Assembly (NCBI RefSeq): GCF_000444995.1
Contig: NC_022041.1
Coordinates: 3,041,501-3,105,500 of the forward strand
DNA from: Paracoccus aminophilus JCM 7686
GTDB taxonomy: Bacteria; Pseudomonadota; Alphaproteobacteria; Rhodobacterales; Rhodobacteraceae
DNA: 64,000 nucleotides
Direction: 5' to 3'
Positions within the stretch are counted from its first letter, which is position 1, and every line of letters begins with the position of its first letter. Of this stretch, positions 34,441 through 43,503 are shown in pieces. The notes under the pieces are model-generated. The model did not search any database, was not told where the DNA came from, and saw only the letters and a program-made list of their open reading frames with translations. The position numbers and the translations under genes were made by a program.

Positions 34441-34462
34441 TCGCGAACATTTAAAAATGCGG
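34441..34462. promoter_or_regulatory. Candidate CbbR operator between cbbF and cbbR
   Basis: An AT-rich palindrome CATTT-AA-AAATG (34448-34459) is embedded in a T-N11-A arrangement (34441 to 34453), the LysR-type recognition pattern, in the 94-base divergent gap. A GATAAT at 34475-34480 just before the cbbR ATG may be its -10. Confidence 0.45.
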
Positions 34463-34484
34463 AAACGGTATTCGGATAATCTGA

Positions 34485-35411
34485 ATGGCAAGGATCGATG
34501 CGCTGACGTTACGGCAATTGCGCGCACTGCGGGCCGTGGTCGCGACGGGGACTCTCACCGCCGCCGCCCATGATCTCGGTCTCAGCCCCCCGGCCATTCA
34601 CGGCCAGATCCGCTCGCTCGAGGATCTTCTGGGCAGTCCCTTGCTGCAAAAGGGCGAGCATGGCGTTTTCGTGCCGACCGCCGAGGGTCAGGCCGTGCTT
34701 GAGGCCGAGGCGCAGATCGCGATTGCGCTGGACGGCTGCGCGCGGCGGGTGGCGGCTTTGCGCAGCGGGCAAAGTGGCAGCGCGGTGCTGGGCGTCGTCT
34801 CGACCGGCAAATATTTCGCCCCCGGTCTGGTTGCACTGCTGCGCCGTCAGTTCCCCGATATCGAGGTCACCCTGCGCATTGGCAATCGCGATACGATCAC
34901 CGCGGCGCTGAACGCCCGCGCGCTCGATCTTGCGATCATGGGGCGGCCGCCGCGCAATCCGCCGGTGGTGGCCCAACCCCTCGGGCCTCATCCCCATATC
35001 CTGATCGCCGCGCCCGATCATCCGCTTGCGGGCGCCGATCCCGCCATGCCCGACGAGCTTCTCGCCGAGACCTTCCTTGCCCGCGAAGAGGGCTCGGGCA
35101 CGCGCATTATGATGACCCGTTTTCTCGACCGGATCGGCGATGGCCAGCCCTTCCGCGTGATCGAGATGGGCACGAATGAGACGATCAAACAGGCCGTCAT
35201 CGCCGGTCTCGGGATCGCGCTGATTTCGCAGCATACAGTGACAGATGAGCTGCGCTGGGGGCGGCTGATCTCGATCCCGGCGATCGGGCTGCCGATCCAG
35301 CGCAGCTGGTATATCCTGCACCGCGAGGATGCGCAGATGACGCCTGCGACGGCGCGGCTGCATGACTACATTCTCTCGCTGCGGGGCTCGTTTCTGCCAA
35401 GCCCGCCCTGA
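34485..35411 (+). CDS. cbbR: LysR-type regulator CbbR
   Basis: 308 residues. Winged helix-turn-helix at residues 5-60 (LRQLRALRAVVATGTLTAAA). The effector domain has FPDIEVTLRIGNRDTI, DLAIMGRPPRNPP, REEGSGTRIMM, NETIKQAVIAGLGIALIS and GLPIQRSWYILHR, all typical of CbbR, which senses Calvin-cycle metabolites such as RuBP. Divergent from cbbF-cbbP, which it should activate. Only four bases separate a possible -10 from the ATG, so its mRNA may have almost no leader. Confidence 0.9.
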   Translation: MARIDALTLRQLRALRAVVATGTLTAAAHDLGLSPPAIHGQIRSLEDLLGSPLLQKGEHGVFVPTAEGQAVLEAEAQIAIALDGCARRVAALRSGQSGSAVLGVVSTGKYFAPGLVALLRRQFPDIEVTLRIGNRDTITAALNARALDLAIMGRPPRNPPVVAQPLGPHPHILIAAPDHPLAGADPAMPDELLAETFLAREEGSGTRIMMTRFLDRIGDGQPFRVIEMGTNETIKQAVIAGLGIALISQHTVTDELRWGRLISIPAIGLPIQRSWYILHREDAQMTPATARLHDYILSLRGSFLPSPP

Positions 35412-35468
35412 CGCCTCGGCAACAGAGACCTCGGACAAGGCCCGCGCGGACAGAGCCGTGCTCAACCT

Positions 35469-35499
35469 CTTGGGATTTGCGCAAGCGGCCTTATATAGG
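35469..35499 (+). promoter_or_regulatory. Sigma-32-type heat-shock promoter of hslO
   Basis: CTTG (35469-35472), 17 bases, then CTTATATAGG (35490-35499). This fits the alphaproteobacterial heat-shock consensus CTTG-N17/18-CYTATnTnnG at every specified position. It also contains a sigma-70-like TTGGGA-N16-TATATA. It lies 74 bases before the hslO ATG. Confidence 0.75.
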
Positions 35500-35572
35500 G
35501 GCCAACCTGCAACCTCCCGCAAACGAGGTCGCCCCGGCCTTCCGAGAGGCCGGCTTTTCCGAAGGACTGACC

Positions 35573-36643
35573 ATGACCAAGATCAACCAGATCGCCTGGG
35601 ACGATACGATCCTGCCGTTTCAGCTTGACCGCTCCGGTGTGCGCGGCCGCATCGCGCGCCTCGACGGCACGCTCGAGCATATTTTGTCGCGCCATCACTA
35701 TCCGACCGCCGTGGGCGGTCTGGTGGCCGAGCTTGCGCTTTTGACCGCGCTGATCGGCCAGACCATGAAACTGCGCTGGAAGCTCAGCCTGCAAGTGCGC
35801 GGCAGCGGTGCCATTCGCACCCTCGCGACCGATTACTATGCCCCCGAAGCCGAGGGCGAGCCCGCACGTATCCGCGCCTGGGCGAGCTTTGACGCCGAGC
35901 GTCTGGACGAATCGGCTCCGGCTTTCGAGCAGATCGGCGACGGCTATTTCGCGGTGCTGATCGACCAAGGTCCGGGCAATACCCCCTATCAGGGGCTGAC
36001 CCCGCTTGCGGGCGGCTCGCTGGCGAGCTGTGCCCAGACCTATTTCGCTCAGTCCGAGCAATTGCCGACGCGTTTCTCGCTGGAACACGGCCTCTCGCAG
36101 ATCGCGGGCGATGCGCCGCGTTGGCGGGCGGGCGGCGTGATGCTGCAAACCCTGCCCGCGCAACCCATGCCCGAGGGCGAGGGCGGCAGTGGTGAAGGTG
36201 GGCTGATCCAGTCGGCGGACATCTTGCAAGGCGTCGAATCCGAGGATTGGAACCGGGCGAACTTCCTGCTCGATACGGTCGAGACGATGGAGCTGATCGG
36301 GCCTTCGGTGGCACCGACCGATCTGCTCGTGCGGCTGTTCCACGAAGAAGAGCCGCGCATCTTCGACCCTCAGGCGGTCAAATTCGGCTGCACCTGCACC
36401 GAGGACAAGGTCCGCAACACGATGTCGATCTATTCGCAGAAAGACATCACCCATATGACCACCGAAGCGGGCATCGTCACCGCCGATTGCCAGTTCTGCG
36501 GCGCGCATTACGAGCTTGACCCGAAAAGCCTTGGCTTTGAGGCGACAATCGACGCCGAGGGCAATCCGCTGCCCCCCAAAGACAGCGCCCCGCATGGCGG
36601 CGCTGTTGACCACGGCACGCCCCAGCAGGGGGCTGCCCATTAA
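35573..36643 (+). CDS. hslO: Redox-activated chaperone Hsp33
   Basis: Holdase activated by oxidation and heat. The C-terminal redox switch has Cys273-x-Cys275 and Cys306-xx-Cys309 (GCTCTED and DCQFCGAHY). The N-terminal core begins after DDTILPFQLDRSGVRGRIARL. 356 residues, longer than E. coli (about 290) through an insert near residues 200-220 (EGEGGSGEGG) and a polar tail after the switch. GAAGGACTGACC precedes the ATG at 35573. First gene of a run with NUDIX, cca, ABC exporter and RNA methyltransferase genes. Confidence 0.96.
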   Translation: MTKINQIAWDDTILPFQLDRSGVRGRIARLDGTLEHILSRHHYPTAVGGLVAELALLTALIGQTMKLRWKLSLQVRGSGAIRTLATDYYAPEAEGEPARIRAWASFDAERLDESAPAFEQIGDGYFAVLIDQGPGNTPYQGLTPLAGGSLASCAQTYFAQSEQLPTRFSLEHGLSQIAGDAPRWRAGGVMLQTLPAQPMPEGEGGSGEGGLIQSADILQGVESEDWNRANFLLDTVETMELIGPSVAPTDLLVRLFHEEEPRIFDPQAVKFGCTCTEDKVRNTMSIYSQKDITHMTTEAGIVTADCQFCGAHYELDPKSLGFEATIDAEGNPLPPKDSAPHGGAVDHGTPQQGAAH

Positions 36644-36644
36644 G

Positions 36645-37238
36645 ATGACGGATCTGCCGGTGCGCGACCGGCTCTTGCGGGCGCTTGATGTTCCGGCAGA
36701 GCCGTCTTCGGATTACGACTTCACCCCCGCCGCGACGGTGCCGGATGCGCCGTTGCGCGCGGCGGGGGTGCTCGCCGCATTCGATGCCCAGACCGGCCGG
36801 CTGATCCTGACCAAACGCTCGTCGAGCCTGCGCCACCACCCCGGCCAGATCGCGCTGCCGGGCGGCAAGGTCGATCCCGAAGACGCCGATGCCACCGCTG
36901 CCGCCTTGCGAGAGGCGCGCGAAGAGGTCGGGCTCGACCCGGCTCAGGTCGAGGTGCTGGGCCTTTTGCCGCCCCATCGCACCGTCACCGGCTTTTCCAT
37001 GACCCCGGTTCTGGGCCTGATCCACGGCCCCTTCACCCCGACCCCCGAGGCAGGTGAGGTCGAAGAGGTCTTCACCGTGCCGTTCGCGCATATCGCGGGG
37101 CTCGATCATTACCGGATCGAGCGGCGGCTCTGGCGGCAGGATTGGCGCGCCTATCAGACCGTGCCTTACGGCCCCTATTTCATCTGGGGCGCAACGGCAC
37201 GGGTGCTGCACTCCTTGGCCCGGCGACTGAACGCATGA
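36645..37238 (+). CDS. NUDIX hydrolase, CoA pyrophosphatase-like
   Basis: 197 residues. The NUDIX box GGKVDPEDADATAAALREAR with EEVGL (residues about 72-96) is intact, preceded by SSSLRHHPGQIALP, which is the CoA-pyrophosphatase (UPF0035) signature. Likely cleaves CoA or its derivatives to 3',5'-ADP and phosphopantetheine; a nucleoside diphosphate substrate is possible. Starts one base after hslO and overlaps cca by four bases. Confidence 0.9.
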   Translation: MTDLPVRDRLLRALDVPAEPSSDYDFTPAATVPDAPLRAAGVLAAFDAQTGRLILTKRSSSLRHHPGQIALPGGKVDPEDADATAAALREAREEVGLDPAQVEVLGLLPPHRTVTGFSMTPVLGLIHGPFTPTPEAGEVEEVFTVPFAHIAGLDHYRIERRLWRQDWRAYQTVPYGPYFIWGATARVLHSLARRLNA

Positions 37239-38419
37239 CAGAGCCGATTGCCCCCCCGCGCATCGACACCTCGGACCCCGATCTGCAACGGGTGTTGTTG
37301 GCCCTGAATGCGGGCGGGCATCAGGCCTATGTCGTCGGCGGCGCGGTGCGCAATGGGCTCTTGGGGCTCGCGATTGCCGATTGGGACATTTCGACCGACG
37401 CGCCCCCGGACCGCACCATCGAGCTTGGACAGGCAGCGGGGCTCAAGGCGGTTCCGACCGGGATCGAGCATGGCACGATCACGCTGATTACCAACGGCAA
37501 GCCCTTCGAGGTCACGACCTTCCGCCATGATGTCGAGACCGATGGCCGCCGCGCCATCGTCGCCTTCACCGCGAGCCTGAGCGAAGATGCGCAGCGCCGC
37601 GACTTCACCATGAACGCGCTTTACGCGCGCGCCGATGGCGCGGTCATCGACCCGGTCGGCGGCCTGCCCGATCTGGCCGCGCGTCGCTTGCGGTTCGTCG
37701 GTCACGCCCCCGATCGCATCCGCGAGGATTACCTGCGCATCCTGCGCTTCTTCCGCTTTCTCGCCCAATATGGCGACGCGGGTCAGGCCGACCGCGAGGC
37801 GCTCGCCGCCTGCGCCGATCTGGCTTCGGGCCTCGCGCAGATCTCGCAAGAGCGGATCGGGGCCGAAATGCGCAAGCTGCTGGGCGCGGCTGATCCTGCG
37901 CCCTCGCTCGCCCTGATGGCGCAGGCGGGAGTTTTGGAGGTGATCCTGCCCGGCGCCGATCCAGGCGATCTCGCCGCGCTGGTTGCGGCTGAACGCGCCG
38001 CTGGCATCGCCCCGGCATGGCCGCGCCGTCTGGCGCTTCTGCGCGCGCCTAACACGACCGAGGCGCTTCGCCTCTCGCGCGAGGAAAGCGCCCGGCAAAA
38101 GCATCTGAGCGAGGCGCCCCCCCTGCCCCTGCCGGAAGCGGCCTACCGTCTGGGTTACGATCTCGCGCTGGATCTGGCGCTGATCCGTCAGGGGCGCGGC
38201 GCGGCACTGCCTGCAGATTGGCACGCCGAAATCACCGCCGCCGCCGCCGAGACCCTGCCGCTCTCGGCCAAGGATCTCATGCCAGAGCTGCAGGGCGCCG
38301 CTCTGGGCCGGGGGTTGCAAGCTGCCGAAAAGGCATGGATAGACAACGGGTTCGCGATACCCAAGGCCGATCTGATCCGGATTGCAAGGCAGGCGACGGA
38401 ACAAAGCGGCCTGAGCTGA
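37235..38419 (+). CDS. cca: CCA tRNA nucleotidyltransferase family protein
   Basis: 394-residue class II polymerase-beta-type nucleotidyltransferase. AYVVGGAVRNGLLG, DWDISTDAPPD (metal aspartates), EHGTITLI, EVTTFRHDVETDGRR, RRDFTMNALY and DRIREDYLRILRFFRF are all present. Adds or repairs the CCA end of tRNA; CCA is already encoded in all tRNAs of this window, so repair is the main need, though a poly(A) polymerase role cannot be excluded. Translationally coupled to the NUDIX gene (ATGA). Confidence 0.92.
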   Translation: MTEPIAPPRIDTSDPDLQRVLLALNAGGHQAYVVGGAVRNGLLGLAIADWDISTDAPPDRTIELGQAAGLKAVPTGIEHGTITLITNGKPFEVTTFRHDVETDGRRAIVAFTASLSEDAQRRDFTMNALYARADGAVIDPVGGLPDLAARRLRFVGHAPDRIREDYLRILRFFRFLAQYGDAGQADREALAACADLASGLAQISQERIGAEMRKLLGAADPAPSLALMAQAGVLEVILPGADPGDLAALVAAERAAGIAPAWPRRLALLRAPNTTEALRLSREESARQKHLSEAPPLPLPEAAYRLGYDLALDLALIRQGRGAALPADWHAEITAAAAETLPLSAKDLMPELQGAALGRGLQAAEKAWIDNGFAIPKADLIRIARQATEQSGLS

Positions 38420-38428
38420 GGTTTCAAG

Positions 38429-40285
38429 ATGATGCATACATTTTTCGCCCGGATGATCGATGCCTTCCGTCCCGCTGAAGGCCCGCCGCCCCGGACCCTG
38501 CTCGCCTTCTTCCGCTGGTGCTTGTCCGGCGCATGGGGCGGGCTGACGGTTGCGGCGATTACCTCGGCGCTTGGCGGCATTGCTGATATCGTCTCGGCCG
38601 TGCTTCTGGGCCGTGTCGTTGATGCGGTCGTCGGCGGCACGCCCGAGACCATTCTGGGCGAGCATTTCGGCCTGATCGTCGGCTTCATCCTGTTCTTCCT
38701 TGTGATCCGCCCGGCGATCTTCGGCCTCTCGACCGCCTCATCGAGCGTCATCATCGGGCCGAACCTCTTCCCGCTCGTGCTCTCGCGGCTGCACCGCTGG
38801 ACCATGGGCCATTCGGTCACCTTCTTCGACAATGATTTCGCGGGCCGCATCGCCCAGAAACAGACCCAGACCGCCCGCGCGGTCACCGATGTCGCGACCG
38901 AATTCGTGAACGTGGTGGCCTTCGCGCTGGCCTCGATCCTCGGCTCGGCGGCTTTCCTCGTGACGGTGGACGGCTGGGGCGCGGTGGCGATGATCGTCTG
39001 GCTGTTCAGCTATTTCGCGCTGATCCGCTTCTTCTTGCCGAAGATCCGCTCGCGCTCGGCCAAACGCGCCTCGGCGCGCGCCATGGTAACCGGGCAGGTC
39101 GTCGATACGATCACCAATATCAAGACGGTCAAGCTGTTTGCCCATGACGAATATGAAGACCGCGCCGCGCTTGGCGCCATGGTCGGCTTTCGCGAGCGCG
39201 CGCTGGACTTTGGCCGCGTCAGCACCTGGTTCCGCTTTTCGCTGATGCTTGTCGCGGGCGCCTTGCCGGTCGTGCTGATCGGCGGCAGCTTCATGCTGTG
39301 GCGCGACGGGCTGGCGACGGCGGGCGATATTGCCGCGGCGGGCGCGATCTCGATGCGTCTGAGCCAGATGACCGGCTGGGTCAGCATGGCGCTGATGGGG
39401 GTCTGGGGCTCGATCGGCGAGGTCGAGGACGGCATGAACACGCTCTCGCCACCCCATGCGCTGACCGACAAGCCCGGCGCGCAGGTGCTGGGCCGGGTCA
39501 AGGGTCAGATCGATTTCGACCATGTCAGCTTCGCCTATGGCCGCGAGATCGGCGGCATCGACGACGTCGATCTGCGCATTCGCCCCGGCGAGAAAATCGG
39601 CATCGTCGGCGCCTCTGGCGCGGGGAAATCGACGCTCGTCGCGCTGCTCTTGCGGCTTTACGATGTCGAGAAAGGCGCGCTGCGCATCGACGGCACCGAT
39701 CTGCGCGAGGTGACGCAGGAAAGCCTGCGCCGCAATATCGCGATGGTCACGCAGGAAACCGCGATGTTCAACCGCTCGGCGCGCGACAACATCCTTTACG
39801 GCCGCCCCGATGCCAGCGACGACGAGATGATCGCCGCCGCCAAGGCCGCCGAGGCGCATGAATTCATCCTGACGCTGCAAGACCATATGGGCCGCAAGGG
39901 CTATGAGGCGCATCTGGGAGAGCGCGGCGTGAAGCTCTCGGGCGGGCAGCGCCAGCGCGTTGCTCTCGCCCGCGCTTTCCTCAAGGATTCGCCGATTCTG
40001 GTGCTGGATGAGGCGACCAGCGCACTCGACAGCGAGGTCGAAGCGCAGATCCAGGAAGCGCTCAACCGCGTCATGCGCGGCAAGACCGTGCTCGCGATTG
40101 CCCACCGCCTCTCGACCATCGCCGAGCTGGACCGCATCGTCGTTCTCGAAGCGGGCCGCATCGTCGAGGAAGGCACCCATGCCGAGCTGCTCGCGCTGAA
40201 CGGCACCTATGCGCGCTATTGGAGCCGCCAGTCGGGCGGCTTCCTTGGCGTCGATGACGACGAAGCAACCGAGGCGGCAGAGTGA
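38429..40285 (+). CDS. ABC exporter, fused membrane and ATP-binding domains
   Basis: 618 residues. Six-helix membrane domain in the first about 340 residues, then the ATPase: Walker A GASGAGKST, signature LSGGQRQRVALARA, Walker B ILVLDEATSALD and the H-loop IAHRLST. Half-transporter of the MsbA/Atm1 type that dimerises; the substrate (lipid, peptide or drug) cannot be told from sequence. Starts nine bases after cca with GAGG upstream; the stop overlaps the methyltransferase start. Confidence 0.93.
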   Translation: MMHTFFARMIDAFRPAEGPPPRTLLAFFRWCLSGAWGGLTVAAITSALGGIADIVSAVLLGRVVDAVVGGTPETILGEHFGLIVGFILFFLVIRPAIFGLSTASSSVIIGPNLFPLVLSRLHRWTMGHSVTFFDNDFAGRIAQKQTQTARAVTDVATEFVNVVAFALASILGSAAFLVTVDGWGAVAMIVWLFSYFALIRFFLPKIRSRSAKRASARAMVTGQVVDTITNIKTVKLFAHDEYEDRAALGAMVGFRERALDFGRVSTWFRFSLMLVAGALPVVLIGGSFMLWRDGLATAGDIAAAGAISMRLSQMTGWVSMALMGVWGSIGEVEDGMNTLSPPHALTDKPGAQVLGRVKGQIDFDHVSFAYGREIGGIDDVDLRIRPGEKIGIVGASGAGKSTLVALLLRLYDVEKGALRIDGTDLREVTQESLRRNIAMVTQETAMFNRSARDNILYGRPDASDDEMIAAAKAAEAHEFILTLQDHMGRKGYEAHLGERGVKLSGGQRQRVALARAFLKDSPILVLDEATSALDSEVEAQIQEALNRVMRGKTVLAIAHRLSTIAELDRIVVLEAGRIVEEGTHAELLALNGTYARYWSRQSGGFLGVDDDEATEAAE

Positions 40286-41523
40286 GCGAAGACACAATCC
40301 GGGACTGGACCGTCGAGCGGTTGGGGCGGCGTGGCGATGGCGTTGCCTTCGATGCCGCAGGTCAGCGCGCTCTGGCCGCGCGCGTCCTGCCCGGCGAGGT
40401 GATCGCGGGCGCGCCCGTCGAGGGCCGCATTGCCGATCCGAAGATCGTGACCCCCTCACCCGAGCGCATCCGCTCCGCCTGCCCGCATTACCGCGCCTGC
40501 GGCGGCTGCGCGCTCATGCATGCGAGCGACGGCTTCGTTGCCGGCTGGAAGGCCGGGCTGGTGACTTCCGCGCTCGCGGCGCAGGGCATCGTGGCCGAGG
40601 TCTCGGGCATCTCGACCTCGCCCATCCGCTCGCGCCGTCGCGCGGTGCTGTCGGGCAAGCGCACCAAGAAGGGCGCGCTCGTGGGGTTTCACGCCCGCGC
40701 CTCGGATGTCATCGTCGATTTGCAGGATTGCCTTGTCTTGCGCCCCGCCATTCAGGCCGCCCTGCCCTTCCTGCGCGAGTTGGTGACGGCTGGCGGCTCG
40801 CGTCAGGCCGAGCTTTCGATCGCGGTGACCGAGACGCCGCAGGGGCTCGATCTGGCGGTGAAGGGCGGCAAGCCGATGGAGCCCGGCCTCTTCGCGGCGC
40901 TCTCGGCCCTGAGCGAGAGCGGCGATCTTGCGCGGCTCGACTGGGACGGAGAGCCGATCACCCGCCGTCCGCCCGCGCTCACCATGGGCCGCGCGCAGGT
41001 CGTGCCGCCGCCGGGTGGCTTTCTGCAAGCGACCCGCGAGGGCGAGGCCGCGCTGGTGACTGCGGTGCGCGACATCCTGAAGGATGCCGGCCGGATCGCC
41101 GATCTTTTCGCGGGCTGCGGCACCTTCACCCTGCCTCTGGCCGAGCAGGCCGAGGTCGATGCCTTCGAAGGGCTGGCCGCGCCGCTCGCCGCGCTCGATT
41201 CGGCCTGGCGCAAGACGGCAACCCTCAAGCGAGTCGCCAGCCATGTCCGCGATCTCGCCAAACGCCCGCTGCAGCCCGATGAGCTGGCTCCTTATGACGC
41301 GATTGTGATCGACCCGCCGCGCGCTGGGGCGGAACCGCAAGCCGTCGAACTGGCGCGCTCGGGCGTTCAGCGGCTGGCCTGGGTCAGTTGCGACCCCGTG
41401 ACTTTTGCAAGGGATGCGCGGATTCTGGCCGAAGGGGGCTATCAGTTGCGCCGGCTCTATGTGGTCGATCAGTTCCGCTGGTCCGCCCATGTCGAAACTG
41501 TCGCGGAATTCGCTCGTCGCTAG
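40282..41523 (+). CDS. Class I SAM-dependent RNA (uracil-5) methyltransferase, RlmD/TrmA family
   Basis: 413 residues. Cys67, Cys73 and Cys76 (ACPHYRACGGC) plus a later DCLVL cysteine would bind the 4Fe-4S cluster of the RlmC/RlmD group. SAM motif DLFAGCGTFTLPLA, IDPPRAGAEPQ, catalytic cysteine in VSCDPVTFARD, and HVETVAEF with the general base. Methylates a uridine in rRNA or tRNA; the exact site is not set by sequence. Starts with GTG overlapping the ABC gene by four bases. Confidence 0.92.
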   Translation: MSEDTIRDWTVERLGRRGDGVAFDAAGQRALAARVLPGEVIAGAPVEGRIADPKIVTPSPERIRSACPHYRACGGCALMHASDGFVAGWKAGLVTSALAAQGIVAEVSGISTSPIRSRRRAVLSGKRTKKGALVGFHARASDVIVDLQDCLVLRPAIQAALPFLRELVTAGGSRQAELSIAVTETPQGLDLAVKGGKPMEPGLFAALSALSESGDLARLDWDGEPITRRPPALTMGRAQVVPPPGGFLQATREGEAALVTAVRDILKDAGRIADLFAGCGTFTLPLAEQAEVDAFEGLAAPLAALDSAWRKTATLKRVASHVRDLAKRPLQPDELAPYDAIVIDPPRAGAEPQAVELARSGVQRLAWVSCDPVTFARDARILAEGGYQLRRLYVVDQFRWSAHVETVAEFARR

Positions 41524-41573
41524 CGAAATCTTAAAGTTTATGGTATTTCCTGCCTCAATCACAAAAACGCAAG

Positions 41574-42128
41574 ATGCGGGTTGGGGCAGTGCTAAATCGA
41601 CTTTTCCGTGCCGTTTCGGCGCTTTTTCTCGTTGGCCTTGTGGCCAGCTGCGGCGGGGCCAAACCCGAGCCGACCAAATTCAAAAGCTATGACGGTCCGC
41701 CGGTCACCCAGATCGTCGTGAAAAAAGGCCAGCGCGAGATGTATCTCGTCAGCGGCCAGAAGGTCATCAAGAACTACAAGATTGACCTTGGCAGCCAGCC
41801 CGTTGGCGCCAAACAGTTCGAGGGCGATGGCAAGACCCCGGAAGGGCTCTATTTCATCAACCGGTTCAACCCGAACAGCCTCTACCACCTCTCGGTCGGG
41901 ATCTCTTATCCGAACAATGACGACCGCGCCCGCGCCCAGATGATGGGGCTGCGTCCCGGCGGCGATATCATGATCCACGGCCTCGGCCCCTATGGCCGCG
42001 CGGCGAACCGTCCGGATTGGACGGCGGGCTGCATCGCGGTGAACGATCAGGAAATCGAAGAGATCTATGCGATGCTGGCGCGCAATGGCAACGGCACCAC
42101 TGGCGTCCCGGTCTTCATCCTGCCCTGA
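41574..42128 (+). CDS. Lipoprotein L,D-transpeptidase family protein
   Basis: 184 residues. A signal peptide ends in the lipobox LVASCGG (Cys at about 26), so it should be lipid-anchored. The YkuD domain follows with MIHGLGPYGR and the catalytic DWTAGCIAV. It may cross-link peptidoglycan or attach proteins to it. The ATG at 41574 has no strong ribosome binding site; a GTG at 41589 is an alternative. Followed by a strong terminator. Confidence 0.9.
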   Translation: MRVGAVLNRLFRAVSALFLVGLVASCGGAKPEPTKFKSYDGPPVTQIVVKKGQREMYLVSGQKVIKNYKIDLGSQPVGAKQFEGDGKTPEGLYFINRFNPNSLYHLSVGISYPNNDDRARAQMMGLRPGGDIMIHGLGPYGRAANRPDWTAGCIAVNDQEIEEIYAMLARNGNGTTGVPVFILP

Positions 42129-42155
42129 GCAGCGCAAGGATCCAGAACACGCATC

Positions 42156-42185
42156 AAAGCCCCGGTTGTCGCCGGGGCTTTTTCA
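42156..42185 (+). terminator. Terminator of the lipoprotein L,D-transpeptidase gene
   Basis: 10-bp stem AAAGCCCCGG/CCGGGGCTTT, 6-base loop, T-run to 42183. Confidence 0.9.
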
Positions 42186-42214
42186 TGGCGCGGCCTTCGC
42201 AGGGCGCGCCGCGC

Positions 42215-42691
42215 TCAACCGATCACGACCTCGGTCGGCGGCAGCGGGTCCGGCGCGCCATGGCGGCGGTAATCCTTGACGATGGCCGCCAACGCGACGG
42301 GCGTCACCGGCTCGATGCTGCGCGCCAGTTCGGGCAGCGGCCACCAGCGGAAAGCCTCGACGGTCTGGGCCTCGCGCAGATCGCGCAGGACCGGCGTGAA
42401 GCGGGGCGTCTCGATCAGAAAATAATCCTCGCATTGGCGCCAGCGACGCCCCGCATGACCGAGCTCATGCTCGCGCCGCCAAAGCTGCGGCCCCGGGACG
42501 ACCCCGCTCAGACCAAGCTCTTCGGCAAGCTCGCGGCACAGAGCCGCCTCGCGGCTTTCGCCCGGCTCGATCCCGCCGCCCGGCGTGATCCAGAAGCGGC
42601 GCTTGTCCCAGCGCACCCGCATCAGCAGCACCTCGTCCTCGGGGGTCAGCAGGATGGCACGGACGGCGTCGCGCCGGATCAGTGAGCTCAT
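42215..42691 (-). CDS. NUDIX hydrolase
   Basis: 158 residues. NUDIX box GGGIEPGESREAALCRELAE followed by ELGL, in a short protein with WITP before it. Substrate unknown; the family includes nucleotide and sugar-nucleotide pyrophosphatases. Start at 42691 (MSSLIRRDAV) is preferred; an ATG at 42718 in the same frame would add nine residues. Single gene between two terminators or promoters. Confidence 0.88.
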   Translation of the reverse strand: MSSLIRRDAVRAILLTPEDEVLLMRVRWDKRRFWITPGGGIEPGESREAALCRELAEELGLSGVVPGPQLWRREHELGHAGRRWRQCEDYFLIETPRFTPVLRDLREAQTVEAFRWWPLPELARSIEPVTPVALAAIVKDYRRHGAPDPLPPTEVVIG

Positions 42692-42773
42692 CGGGCGTTT
42701 CTCACGGGCGTTCCTCATGAAAAGACCCGCCGCAGAGACTGCGACGGGCCGAAAAGCGGATCAGATCCAGAGA

Positions 42774-43286
42774 TCAGCGTCCGGTGAGCAGCACCCACCA
42801 GATTTTCCCGCCCGGCTCTTGATACCAGCCGATCCCAAGCTGGGTCGCGGAAGGATCCATGATGATGTCGCGGGTGTCGCGTTCCTGCATCCAGGCGTTC
42901 AGCGTGGCGATCTCGTTTTCATAGGTTTCCGAGATATTCTCGCCGACGAGATGGCCCATGAAGCCCTGACGCTGGACGCGGTCAAGCGGCGACGAGCCGT
43001 CCGAGCCGAAATGCCAGGCGCGGTTTTGCGCCGACATGTCGCGCGCATGGGCGACGGCGGCGGCGTTCAGCTGCGGGTTGATCGTCAGCGGGCCGGCGCC
43101 AACATTGGCGCGCAGGGTGGCCACTTGGCCGATCACGCGGGTCGGAATCGCTGCCGCCTCTTTGGGGGTGATCGTGTAGGCCACCGGAATCGGTTTGCCG
43201 TCCGGCCCGAGCTGGGGCCCTGCGGCAGGCATACAGGCCGAGAGCGCCAGAGCCGACATGAGCGCCAGAATTCGAAGATTCAGCAT
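42774..43286 (-). CDS. CAP/SCP-domain lipoprotein
   Basis: 170 residues. Signal peptide with lipobox LALSACMP (Cys at about 18). The CAP domain shows AAVAHARDMSAQNRAWHFG, VGENISETYENE and WMQERDTRDIIMDPSATQLGIGWY, the bacterial CAP pattern with a conserved histidine and glutamate. Role unknown; periplasmic CAP proteins are often tied to the cell envelope. Located between NUDIX and a Tat-exported L,D-transpeptidase. Confidence 0.88.
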   Translation of the reverse strand: MLNLRILALMSALALSACMPAAGPQLGPDGKPIPVAYTITPKEAAAIPTRVIGQVATLRANVGAGPLTINPQLNAAAVAHARDMSAQNRAWHFGSDGSSPLDRVQRQGFMGHLVGENISETYENEIATLNAWMQERDTRDIIMDPSATQLGIGWYQEPGGKIWWVLLTGR

Positions 43287-43503
43287 TGAAGACTGTCCCT
43301 GATGTAGTTTGCGCCAGCCATAACGAAGCGCCTTGCCGCAATCAAACCAAAGATTGCGTGAAGGACACAGAGCATCAGAAGGATGTGGCAATGACGCCAG
43401 TTTGAATTGCACGACTCTGCGCCGCGGATTAAGGGCTGAGTGAATTCAGGCAACCCTTGCGCGAGAAGGCCGCCCAGACGGCCCGCGGAACCAGGAGCGA
43501 AAC

